A DNA stretch of 64,000 nucleotides, taken from positions 6,758,627-6,822,626 of the forward strand of contig CM041092.1 of assembly GCA_023079485.1 (NCBI GenBank). Direction: 5' to 3'. The DNA is from Archilochus colubris. Its lineage: Eukaryota; Chordata; Aves; Apodiformes; Trochilidae. Position numbers and translations under genes: made by a program. This document shows positions 26,501 to 33,600 of the stretch, piece after piece. Positions within the stretch are counted from its first letter, which is position 1; every line of letters begins with the position of its first letter. Below the pieces are notes generated by a model that did not search any database, was not told the DNA's origin, and saw only the letters and a program-made list of their open reading frames with translations.

Positions 26501-27936
26501 AGGGAGAACATTCCCACCTAGGTGGTATTTTTATTCAGAAACTAAAGCACTATTTCATTTTCTGCTGCAAAGCTGAAATTCTGCTTCAGAAGTTACCACT
26601 TCTAAATTGTTTCAATACATTCTGCAGGCACCCACTGACACTTGTAAAAAGAAAAGTCAGGCACTGTCACTTGTCATATGCATGGGGTCAGCTCTGTTGC
26701 TTGCAGCTTTATTAAGGTGAGGTGTTGCATACCTGAAAGGCTGAGATGAGAAGTTTTGTGGAACGAGGGCTTCTTGCAACCTGTGAACAGAATTCCAGGT
26801 TGTGTCCCAGTTATTTTTCTGAGGGCTGACCCAGGGCTTTATCACCTTCAGTTTCTCAGTGCTCCTTATTAGAATTCCCACTGTCTCAATCAGATAACTT
26901 CAATGGCAGGCACCTGGTTAGAGGCCACCTCTTTAAGCTGTTGCACATTTTTACTTGAATTTGGTTTTAATGTCAGCACTTGATGATAAAATGGTGGCAT
27001 TGAAGACAACTTACTGTACCAGTCAAGAAAACTGAAGCTTTCATTCTGTTTTTGCTTGAGCTGGTGCCATGTGCTTCATCACACTGCAGACAGAGTGAAA
27101 ACACGACAACTAAATTTAGGTGTTTGCTTGTCCAGGGGTGTCACAAAAAAATGCTCACACTGTCTTTGTCTTGCTGAAAGCTATCAACAGCTGCTGCTTT
27201 TGTTCATGTTGTTCAGAGGAGACATCTAACACGTCCAGTGTCATGTCCTTTGTTCCCTGCAGCTGAATGAAATGCTGACAAACCCAACTGAAGGCCAGTT
27301 CTGGCAGGTAGACCACATCAAGCCTGTTTACAGTGGAGGAGGACAGTGCTCCCTGGAAAACCTCCAGACCCTGTGTACAGCCTGCCACAGAGAGGTCAGT
27401 ATGGGACAGGCAGAAATCTCTCCCTCTCTCTGGGAAATGTTGTGGGATGTGGGCTGGGGTTGTACAAGCAACTCACCACACTGAAGCCTTTTGGGACTCA
27501 GCACCACCCTGCACAGCCCTGTGCCCCAGGGGAGGGCCTGGCTCTTGGTCTCCTGCCCCTCCTCATGGCAGTAGAAGACTGAGTAGGTTCCTCCTAAGCC
27601 CTGCTCTCTCTGGCTGAACTCCCTGAGCTTCCAGCCCCTCTGCCCCATGCAGGGAAAGGCACCACGGAACTGTTGCAAGTTTCCTCAGGATTGGGGGAAA
27701 ATGTCACCTTCAGCCTGTGCATTCCATTGTGTTGTCTGCTTCAAAATGGGACTGAAGCTTAACTTAATGGCTTCCACTGAACACAGTGCTGCCAGGTAGC
27801 CCCAATAACTGACCAGCCCTCTCTTGCTTTTCCACAGAGAACTGCAAAACAGGCCAAGGAAAGAAGCCAGATAAAGAGACGTTCTTTAGCTACAAAGTAT
27901 GGCTCTGATATCACAAAATATTTTGTGAAGAAGTAA
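2512..27936 (+). CDS. ZRANB3: ZRANB3, annealing helicase / HNH endonuclease, 5'-incomplete; gene-level span of 19 visible coding exons
   Basis: ZRANB3 is a nuclear SNF2-family ATPase recruited to stalled forks by polyubiquitinated PCNA. There it reverses or anneals forks and nicks branched DNA. Nineteen GT-AG exons join without a phase conflict into about 1052 residues plus stop. The order of elements is motif I (ADE-MGLGKT), motif II DESH, LLTGTPA, the RAHRIGQ motif VI, a PIP box (QHDIRSFF), a RanBP2/NZF zinc finger, the substrate-recognition region ([11 protein letters not shown]), paired cysteines, an HNH motif (VDHIKP...N...CH) and a C-terminal APIM-like end. The human protein has 1079 residues with its Walker lysine at 65, so only some 55-60 N-terminal residues are missing, and their exons lie left of base 1. 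The gene converges on RAB3GAP1. Identity is certain from motif order and near-human sequence. Exon borders were placed by eye from splice consensus and phase. Confidence 0.96.
4482..4660 (+). CDS. ZRANB3: ZRANB3 visible exon 2 (Walker A, motif Ia)
   Basis: Encodes [12 protein letters not shown] and the [13 protein letters not shown] region. The lysine equivalent to human Lys65 is at 4494-4496. Acceptor CCCAG, donor GTGAGT; it ends with two bases of a glycine codon completed at 7289. An antisense CR1 starts only some 20-30 nt after the donor. Confidence 0.96.
4685..5462 (-). mobile_element. CR1-type LINE, antisense to ZRANB3
   Basis: Reverse-complement CR1: GGTTGCCCAGGACTGTG, AACCTCTCTGGGTAACCTGT, the CACTTCAGTCCCTGAAGCAT block and GAACTGGACACACCACTCC occur in the order expected for an inverted copy. 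It is about 780 bp, diverged, without an intact reading frame. The left boundary is approximate because the 3' tail is degraded. Confidence 0.88.
5484..5512. repeat. (TTATA)n short pentanucleotide repeat
   Basis: About five tandem TTATA units directly follow the 5'-truncated end of the CR1 copy. Confidence 0.9.
5513..7288 (+). other. ZRANB3: ZRANB3 intron remainder
   Basis: AT-rich intronic sequence up to the acceptor TCTTTCAG. I see no exon, named repeat or RNA gene in it. Confidence 0.6.
7289..7520 (+). CDS. ZRANB3: ZRANB3 visible exon 3 (motif II DESH, motif III)
   Basis: Encodes [34 protein letters not shown] and [13 protein letters not shown]. The DEAH-box equivalent is D-E-S-H at 7398-7409, as in other ZRANB3 proteins. 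Acceptor TTTCAG, donor GTATCT, phase 0 at the end. Confidence 0.96.
7534..7657 (+). repeat. G/T-rich low-complexity tract with clustered GGG runs
   Basis: The sequence just after the exon 3 donor is almost only G and T: GGGTTT-like units, then (GTTT)n. GGG runs lie at 7543, 7549, 7575, 7589, 7594 and 7600. Confidence 0.9.
7711..7750. repeat. Perfect 20-bp tandem duplication
   Basis: TGTACAAATACACACATACA occurs twice back to back with no mismatch, in a ZRANB3 intron. Confidence 0.95.
9021..9106 (+). CDS. ZRANB3: ZRANB3 visible exon 4
   Basis: Encodes [20 protein letters not shown] and the following KKYCDARV, between motifs III and IV of the SNF2 core. Acceptor ATACAG, donor GTATTC. It leaves AG of an arginine codon completed at 11404. 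Confidence 0.94.
9107..11403 (+). other. ZRANB3: ZRANB3 intron with a 15-bp tandem duplication
   Basis: A 2.3-kb AT-rich intron. Apart from two perfect copies of TGTATATAACACTGA at 10544-10573 I see nothing to annotate; the short ORFs look like chance. Confidence 0.6.
11404..11575 (+). CDS. ZRANB3: ZRANB3 visible exon 5
   Basis: Encodes [20 protein letters not shown], then [20 protein letters not shown], the conserved SNF2 segment between the two RecA lobes. Acceptor TTTCAG, donor GTGAAT, phase 0 at the end. Confidence 0.95.
11956..12084 (+). CDS. ZRANB3: ZRANB3 visible exon 6
   Basis: 43 codons, starting [15 protein letters not shown] and ending [12 protein letters not shown]. The acceptor is AATTAG and the donor GTGAGC. 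Both ends are phase 0. Confidence 0.93.
13314..13433 (+). CDS. ZRANB3: ZRANB3 visible exon 7 (motif IV region)
   Basis: 40 codons including [12 protein letters not shown] and [19 protein letters not shown], the start of the second RecA-like lobe. Acceptor TTCCAG, donor GTAATG. Confidence 0.95.
14142..14261 (+). CDS. ZRANB3: ZRANB3 visible exon 8 (motif V)
   Basis: 40 codons: [20 protein letters not shown] followed by [20 protein letters not shown]. Acceptor TTACAG, donor GTAGGA. Confidence 0.95.
14750..14929 (+). CDS. ZRANB3: ZRANB3 visible exon 9 (motif VI)
   Basis: 60 codons with [20 protein letters not shown] and [11 protein letters not shown], the SNF2 arginine-finger motif VI, ending MLNRK. 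Acceptor GTTCAG, donor GTACCT. Confidence 0.96.
16404..16556 (+). CDS. ZRANB3: ZRANB3 visible exon 10 (end of helicase core)
   Basis: 51 codons beginning [20 protein letters not shown] and ending with the [16 protein letters not shown] segment. Acceptor CTACAG, donor GTAAGA. It links the helicase core to the PIP box. Confidence 0.95.
17227..17695 (+). CDS. ZRANB3: ZRANB3 visible exon 11 (PIP box and NZF zinc finger)
   Basis: Largest visible ZRANB3 exon. FEKERQ is followed by the PCNA-interacting PIP box QHDIRSFF at 17242-17265; its Gln matches human Gln519, and both aromatic residues are present. A low-complexity acidic linker follows. The NZF finger at 17614-17673 reads [11 protein letters not shown]...YCEIC, with all four zinc cysteines and the Thr-Tyr pair that binds K63-linked ubiquitin in this family. 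Acceptor CCTAG, donor GTAAGG; one base of a valine codon is left over. Confidence 0.97.
18668..18871 (+). CDS. ZRANB3: ZRANB3 visible exon 12 (variable acidic linker)
   Basis: Encodes a charged, poorly conserved linker starting [18 protein letters not shown] and ending ESEKKCGG. Acceptor ACTGTAG, donor GTAAAG. The assignment rests on splice sites and phase with both neighbours, because sequence conservation is weak here. Confidence 0.85.
19527..19609 (+). CDS. ZRANB3: ZRANB3 visible exon 13 (substrate-recognition region)
   Basis: Encodes [11 protein letters not shown] and [17 protein letters not shown], the start of the region that gives HARP/ZRANB3 its preference for branched DNA. Acceptor CATAG, donor GTAAAT. 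Confidence 0.95.
20728..21216 (+). mobile_element. CR1-type LINE 3' end, well preserved
   Basis: Clear CR1 3' segment in sense orientation: AGGATATTGAGGTCCTGGAG, AAAGGAGGGCAACCAGGCTG, the GAGGAGAGGCTGAGGGAGCT block, TTGGACTCGATGATCTCTGA, GGTCCCTTCCAACCC and the tail ATTCTATGATTCTATGATTC. It is about 490 bp with internal indels and no intact reverse transcriptase frame. It looks like the least degraded CR1 here. Confidence 0.95.
21438..21539 (+). CDS. ZRANB3: ZRANB3 visible exon 14
   Basis: 34 codons in the substrate-recognition region: [20 protein letters not shown], then [14 protein letters not shown]. Acceptor GTCTAG, donor GTAAGA, both ends phase 0. Confidence 0.94.
21540..23092 (+). other. 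ZRANB3: ZRANB3 intron, nothing recognised
   Basis: A 1.55-kb AT-rich intron. I see no repeat family or RNA gene; the ORFs on both strands are short and unconserved as far as I can judge. Confidence 0.55.
23093..23235 (+). CDS. ZRANB3: ZRANB3 visible exon 15
   Basis: Encodes [20 protein letters not shown] and [20 protein letters not shown]. Acceptor GACACAG, donor GTGTGT. It leaves AG of an arginine codon completed at 24419. Confidence 0.95.
24419..24562 (+). CDS. ZRANB3: ZRANB3 visible exon 16
   Basis: Encodes [15 protein letters not shown] and [15 protein letters not shown]. Acceptor TTTCAG, donor GTAAGT. It leaves AA of a lysine codon completed at 25635. Confidence 0.92.
24834..25225 (-). 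mobile_element. CR1-type LINE 3' end, antisense to ZRANB3
   Basis: Inverted CR1: CATAGAATTTCCAGGGCTG at the 3' terminus, then CAACCCCCCTGCCATGGGCA, AGCCTGGCCTTAAAAACTTC, TGAAGAACTTCTTCCT and the AGGTCTCCTTGGAGCCTTCT block. It is about 390 bp, truncated at its 5' end, in the intron between visible exons 16 and 17. Confidence 0.93.
25635..26028 (+). CDS. ZRANB3: ZRANB3 visible exon 17 (cysteine-rich part of nuclease module)
   Basis: 131 codons. After a short variable stretch comes [20 protein letters not shown], then [28 protein letters not shown] and [12 protein letters not shown]. The CxxC-type pairs fit the zinc-coordinating frame of the C-terminal HNH module. Acceptor AACAG, donor GTAATA, phase 0 at the end. 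Confidence 0.96.
27263..27394 (+). CDS. ZRANB3: ZRANB3 visible exon 18 (HNH nuclease motif)
   Basis: 44 codons with [20 protein letters not shown] and [11 protein letters not shown]. The first HNH histidine at 27314-27316 corresponds to human His1021, required for nuclease activity; the Asn and the second His are also kept. Acceptor CTGCAG, donor GTCAGT. Confidence 0.96.
27838..27936 (+). CDS. ZRANB3: ZRANB3 last exon (C terminus, APIM-like end)
   Basis: 32 codons plus TAA (27934-27936), beginning [16 protein letters not shown] and ending [12 protein letters not shown]. The family ends in an AlkB homologue 2 PCNA-interacting motif (APIM; human RFLVK). Here the five residues are K-Y-F-V-K, with Phe at a position where the consensus wants Leu, Ile, Val or Ala. 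Acceptor CCACAG. Confidence 0.95.
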   Translation, partial: RTAKQAKERSQIKRRSLATKYGSDITKYFVKK

Positions 27937-28069
27937 AATGCAAAATCTGTTCAGTGACACCACAACTCAGCAATCAGTTTAGTTAGGTAGTTTTCCTCAC
28001 CCACTGACTGAAGGATCTTTGCAGTCTATCATGCTGTTGGTAAAGGGAAGAAAATACAGAATTAAAACT

Positions 28070-28075
28070 AATAAA
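28070..28075 (+). terminator. ZRANB3: Candidate ZRANB3 polyadenylation signal (proximal)
   Basis: AATAAA 134 nt after the stop codon. A second AATAAA lies at 28695-28700. I cannot tell from sequence which is used. Confidence 0.4.
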
Positions 28076-28694
28076 CCATTAACATTACTGATTGTCAGAG
28101 GGCCTTGGGTGAGTGCATCCAAGGTACTTGATCATGGTTGTATTTTTAAGCCCTGTGTGCCACCTTGATGCAATTTTCAAGCATTAGTTTGCCTGCCACA
28201 GTGTAGTTCTAGCTGCAAGAATTCAAGGGAGTTGAAGCTTCCATGAGTCTTACAGAGTTCAGTTGTACTGGGGACATGATGGACCAAGAAGGAAGCTCAC
28301 CTTAAATTCCTTTCTTTGTTCACATAGCAAAATTACTGGAGAAAATACATGCTCTGATCTCTATCATGACAAAAATTGCTAAAGTGATTTGTCTCTTCTA
28401 AACCTCATACCTGGATCTTAATAGCAGCCTTGGGAATGCTCTGATCAGCCATGAAGAGGCTTTCTGTTGGCACTGGGCCTGACATGTAAGGCTTTGTCAT
28501 TTACAATTACTGTCTGTTGAAATCTGTTTTTACTTAAACCACTTTGTATTAAAAACTTATTGCTCTCTATTGAGAATATTCACAATTACCAAAGGTGGTT
28601 TCTGGCAAATGCTGCAGGCTCATTGTCTTGAACAAGACTGCAGAGCTGATGGCTCTTTCAGATTGTTTGTGTGGCTTTCTTTATAGTTACTTCA

Positions 28695-28700
28695 AATAAA
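28695..28700 (+). terminator. ZRANB3: Candidate ZRANB3 polyadenylation signal (distal)
   Basis: AATAAA about 760 nt after the ZRANB3 stop, followed by T-rich sequence (TTATTTCTCTTTTTCC), which fits a downstream element better than the proximal site does. Confidence 0.45.
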
Positions 28701-29508
28701 TTATTTCTCTTTTTCCTGGTGATTTTTTTTTAATGTTTTATCAGTCTCTCTCCCTCCCCTTGAATGCCACAATGCAGTAGTAATTTCATAAAGCACATGG
28801 ATACACAACATCTTTTTTTCTGGAAATACATGACTGCAATTTTAAGTACATCTAATTAAGCTGAGAAGCTTTCTAGGTCAGCCTTATGAGAAACTTTTTT
28901 AAAAAAAAAGGTGTTACATGATACTTGTGTTGTCTCAGTGATTACAAGAATCACCTCTCTGCCAGTTTTGAAAAGGCCAAGTCAGGATAGACAGATAACT
29001 GAAAGGTTTCCAAGTTTATACTTGGAAAACAAGTGATCACATTTAATGTAAAATCTGAAGAAGACAGCAAGGTCTGGAGAGGAAGAAACCACAGTACCAG
29101 GGAGGAAGCTTACCAGTACTTATTCAGTAATTAGCCTAGAGGAGTTTGTTTGAAAGAAGCTAGACTGTTAAACAGAAGCCAAACTGGGCTTTGTCATCCA
29201 TTTTATCAGGGAAATTTGCCTCAGCTAAACTACAGCAAAACTGAAGTAGTAAGATTTTCTCTGAAGAAAATTAACTCTTTAACCTGAAAAAATGTATTTC
29301 TACTTGATACAGCTTTAGCTGAATGAAACCCTCCATCCCCTGACAGCCCCCCCTCAAGGCAGCTTTAGGGCTTACCTGAGACAGACCTTACCTTTCTCTG
29401 CTCACTGTAGTCATAAGCAATGCTGTTCCCAGGTCAGGTCATAGAAGGAAGACACTTAAAATGCAAGATTCTTCCCAGAGAAGGCTGAGAGCCAATGATA
29501 AGTTCAGA
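28701..29508. other. Convergent intergenic gap between ZRANB3 and RAB3GAP1
   Basis: The space between the candidate 3' ends of the two convergent genes. AT-rich, no recognised repeat, exon or RNA gene. If distal poly(A) sites are used on both strands the transcripts nearly meet here. Confidence 0.5.
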
Positions 29509-29514
29509 TTTATT
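29509..29514 (-). terminator. RAB3GAP1: Candidate RAB3GAP1 polyadenylation signal (distal)
   Basis: AATAAA on the - strand about 0.92 kb after the stop. Another AATAAA lies on the - strand at 29880-29885, about 0.55 kb after the stop. Confidence 0.4.
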
Positions 29515-30429
29515 GAGTAACATCAATACTGGAGCTGGTTTTACATTTCATTTTGTAAAGTTTGTAAAGCTGATCTTTTGCTGATTCTCACTAAAGTGCA
29601 CAAAGGTCACTGTAAAACAACATTGGCACATACAGGTCAGAGTGTTTGCATGGGGTTCATGTACAGCAGCTGGTAGAATTGTTTTATCAGCTCAAAAACA
29701 CAGTATGCCCTCAAACTGTCCCTGGAAATACCATCAGATTGCTTACAGTGAAACACCTCTGTGTGTATCCTTTACAGAGTTTTATATCCTTCCCTCTCTG
29801 CAAGAGCCAAACTTTCCAAAAGCATCAGTGGTCCACTTAAGGCTATCAGGCTTACTGTCCACTTACAACCCCAAATATATTTATTTCTGTTTAAGAGAAG
29901 CATCCAAGACAAGATCCTGGTGGACAACTGCAATGCTAGGAGAGTTCAGCACATGTACTGTATGGTTTAAACTAAAGAATTTTAGAGGCATTTGCAACTT
30001 AGTGATTAACCAAAAGATACTGGGCTCAATATTAATGATTAGCAATAAATACAAATTACTTAATGTCTGCACATCAATTTAAGTAGACCAATGTCACTTG
30101 ATAAAGTCTGATTGAGAACTGTAAAGCAGCACATTCTGCATGAATTTCAACATGAAATAATTGCATACAGCCCATTCATGTCCTGTATTAAACAAGATAA
30201 TGCAAAGAAAAAACAACAGCATCCTTTGGGCAGAGAGCAGAGATGGTTAAAACTTCCTTCCCTGAAGATCTGATTAAAACCACTTGTGAAGCCATCCCAG
30301 ACCTCCAGCTCAGAGTCCCTGCAGCATCCTTTTCGGCTGCCAGTTCAGCTTTGTCCTGGTCTCCTCGCCGCTGTCTGCAAAAGCCTTAACTTCCCAGAAG
30401 GACAAAAGGAAGGTTTTTTGTTTGTGACA

Positions 30430-30675
30430 TCAGAAGAAGGTGGTGTCTGCTGAAAAGGCACCTGCCAGCCGGAAATCCTCCTTGGTCAGCACGCTGTAGA
30501 TGCGCTGCGGGAGCGGCTTGGAGTAGGGGGCGGGTCGGGGGACGGTGGCGCGCAGGATCACCTCCCGGCCCGTGGGAGGGGGGAAATCTGAAACAGCCCC
30601 TGCAGGGGGGGGTCTGCGCTCCTCTGAGGAACCCGATCTCCTCAGCTCCTCGTCAGGAGGAGGTGCTGCAGGCGC
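30430..30675 (-). CDS. RAB3GAP1: RAB3GAP1 exon 24 (C terminus and stop)
   Basis: Residues 905-985 then TGA at 30430-30432. Starts APAAPPPDEELRRSGSSEER and ends with RIYSVLTKEDFRLAGAF plus a short tail. Much more GC-rich than its surroundings, with a C8 run coding for prolines. Acceptor TTTCAG. Confidence 0.96.
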   Translation of the reverse strand, partial: APAAPPPDEELRRSGSSEERRPPPAGAVSDFPPPTGREVILRATVPRPAPYSKPLPQRIYSVLTKEDFRLAGAFSADTTFF

Positions 30676-33600
30676 CTGAAATCAAAGAGCAGGGAGAGGG
30701 TCACAGGGAGAGCGGTTTCTTAGCGCCAGAGTTCAGAAAATGTTTCGTTAGGAGGAAGGTTAAGAAATGGTCAGCACATCAAAAGGCTTTATGTGCACAT
30801 GGAGCAGGACACTCATGGGATGTCAAGGAATAAACTGTGGACAATCGAATGGAAGAACCCTCATGTGTGGATGGTGAAGCTCAGGCTGAGCTCCAGGCTT
30901 CTTTGACAGTGTGAGGCAAAGTTCTGGCCAGAAGAAATGTCCCTTTCTCAAGCAGGGCTCTCTCCTCAGCTCTCTGTGGCTACAAAAGGCCAAGCCAGAC
31001 TCATTTTTAAAAACAACCAGCACCACTACTGGAGTCTTGACAAAAAAGATCACCTTCCTTTTCAGACTCAAAATCCTGCTTGCTGTGTGCTTCCCATGGC
31101 CAAAGAGGCTTCCTGGGATCACACGCAGGGCAAGTGAGGGTCCATGCAACTCCAGCCCTGCTCATTGCCCCAGAGCCAGGAAGCAGCAAAACTACAGCCT
31201 GAGTACTGGGAGGAGGGCTGGCATACTCCATATCAGCCCAATAAACATTCCCTAATTACATATGCATACACACACACCCCAATATGCTAATCTCATCCTA
31301 ATTTAAGTGTAGACAGCTCAAGATGGGCAGTGTCACTAAGGGGCCCCACTGTACCTCTCTCCCTCCAATGCTCCCCAGGAGCAGGGACCCAGCCTCAGCA
31401 CTGCTCAGCCCTGCAGCCTGTGCCACAGGAGAGGTTAGCAGGGACAAGCACCACTTGTTCCCACAGGAGCAGTTCCAGGAAACCAGAGAGATGTTCCCTG
31501 TGCTACACTTCCTCACTCAGTTCATCCCCATGCCTCTCTCATCTCTGTCCAGAAAGTTCAGCAGTTTCAGTAAGTTCTGGTGTCCACGATTGTTACACTC
31601 AGGCATTCCCACCACTACCTCCCCCCCAAAACATCTGGCTGTACAATAAACAAAAAACTGTGACAGCAACAGAGAAGAATAAAAATAAAGGTATTACCAC
31701 AGATCCCAGCATCTAAAATGTTAGTGTTCCTTTGAAGGAATGTGTTTGGCTTGGTTGTTTTTGTTTGGTTAGGTTTCTTTTAAAGACTCCTCTCTCTTTT
31801 CATTACAGTTTCTTTTTAAAGACTCCTCTCTCTTTTCATTACACATTAAGACTCTAAAAATAAAGTCTGTGAATGAGGAAAAAACATTCTGAAAACACAG
31901 AATTATTTTTATGCTTCATATGTGAACAACAGTACAAATTAAATTGGGCTACTGGACTACATCTACCAAAAGGTTCCACTCTGCTGCTAGGGAAGATGAG
32001 TAGGAAATGAGGGACAAAGTTGGTTACCTCATCAGAAGATTCAGTCAGCTTGGAAAGGGATGAGAAAAGAACCAGTGATGAAAGACAGAAACAAAGGCAA
32101 GTCAGAGGTGACTTACAAGAGGTTAGAAGGAGACTGTAGGTTTAAGAGACATCATGCACTCTACTTCCAAACACACGCATTTCCTATTATAAAGTTCCTG
32201 AGAAAATGTAAGGTAACACATTTTACACAACCCACAGAGAGAAGTCCAGGTTCCAAAGGTAACAACAAGGAAGTCACCAAACCTCTATTTACCCAGCAGC
32301 TCTCTACTGAAATAATTCATAGTAGATGAAACACAAGAGGGTTTTTGTAGCAAGTTAGCTCCTGACCCATGAAGAAATCTTAGTGAGCAGTGAGTAGCTC
32401 CTAGCAGCTGAGTATCTGTAACCTAACTTTAGTTACTGATGTTCCAGAAGAAACAAAACCCTAGAGATTTACACACAGCTTTATTCAGCACCAACACTAG
32501 AAACTTAGCTTTAAAACACAAAGCCTCAGTATTAAAAAGGCAAGTGCATGTGCTTACACACCCTTATAGGGCACAACTTGAGGCTTTACAGGGACACCTG
32601 TAATTAAGGCTGTTTGGCATGCTGAGGTTTGCAACCAGAGTTCTCATTAGAGACTAGAAGGATAAAATAAATATTCTGATTTTCATTTCTCAGAATAACC
32701 GTGGTCTGTTTTCAGAATGGTCCTTTTTATGCTGAACTGCAAAATACAGATTATTACAAAAGCATCCCTACCTTACCCAATCACATCATCCTTACAGCAA
32801 TAATTTCCAGATGGGATTTCAGGCTCTAAGACATCTGCTACCTTATTATTACCACTGCAGTTAAACTTTAATTAGGTAATTTGATGCTATGACCAGGTGT
32901 AATTCTGACAAAAACTGAAGGCTGACTGCAGTCCAGGAAGTCTGGAAATCAATATTTTAAGGCTAATTATGACACAGACTGCTTAAGAAACAAAGGGAAC
33001 ATTTACACCAGTATAGGCTGGGGAAGGGTTTCCAGAAAGCAGATGCAACACTGGCAAGAAGTAAACTGAATGCAGAGTTGTACTGGCAAAGAACTGAAAC
33101 TCTTCCTAAGCACACCAGTCCCCACAATAGAAATCCCAGGTGTTCCAAGTATAAGACTCAGTCTAAAAAGTTACTCTTAAAATATTTAATATTATGACAT
33201 GTTTCTCAACATTCCCCTCTGAAACAACCAACACACTTATCTTGCTGTGATGTTGCATATCCTGTGTAACATCAAAAAAATGCCATATATTGTGCCATAT
33301 TAGCTTTACTGATGTTACCATTTGAAGGAAATCATACATCAAAGACACCTCTGTCTACCCAGGTCATCTACTCTTCTTTTGCCTTGCAAGGTTCTGGTAC
33401 TGCCAAAATCATGTTGAACATGAGAAAAAAAAGAAACCTCAAGCACATTTATGACAATACAGGCACATATTCAGACAAATTAACTGGCATCATGTGGTGA
33501 CTCCTTGCCCCATAGTACTTAAATTAGAAGGATCTGCAGAGCAATCAAGAGCTCTCTCTTACCCTCTGAGCATTCAGGAACAGCTTGTGAATAATGCTGC

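Noticed and set aside
29642..30082. 146-residue + strand ORF between the convergent genes
   Set aside because: It overlaps the RAB3GAP1 3' UTR, shows no domain or similarity I recognise, and has no supporting splice or promoter signals.
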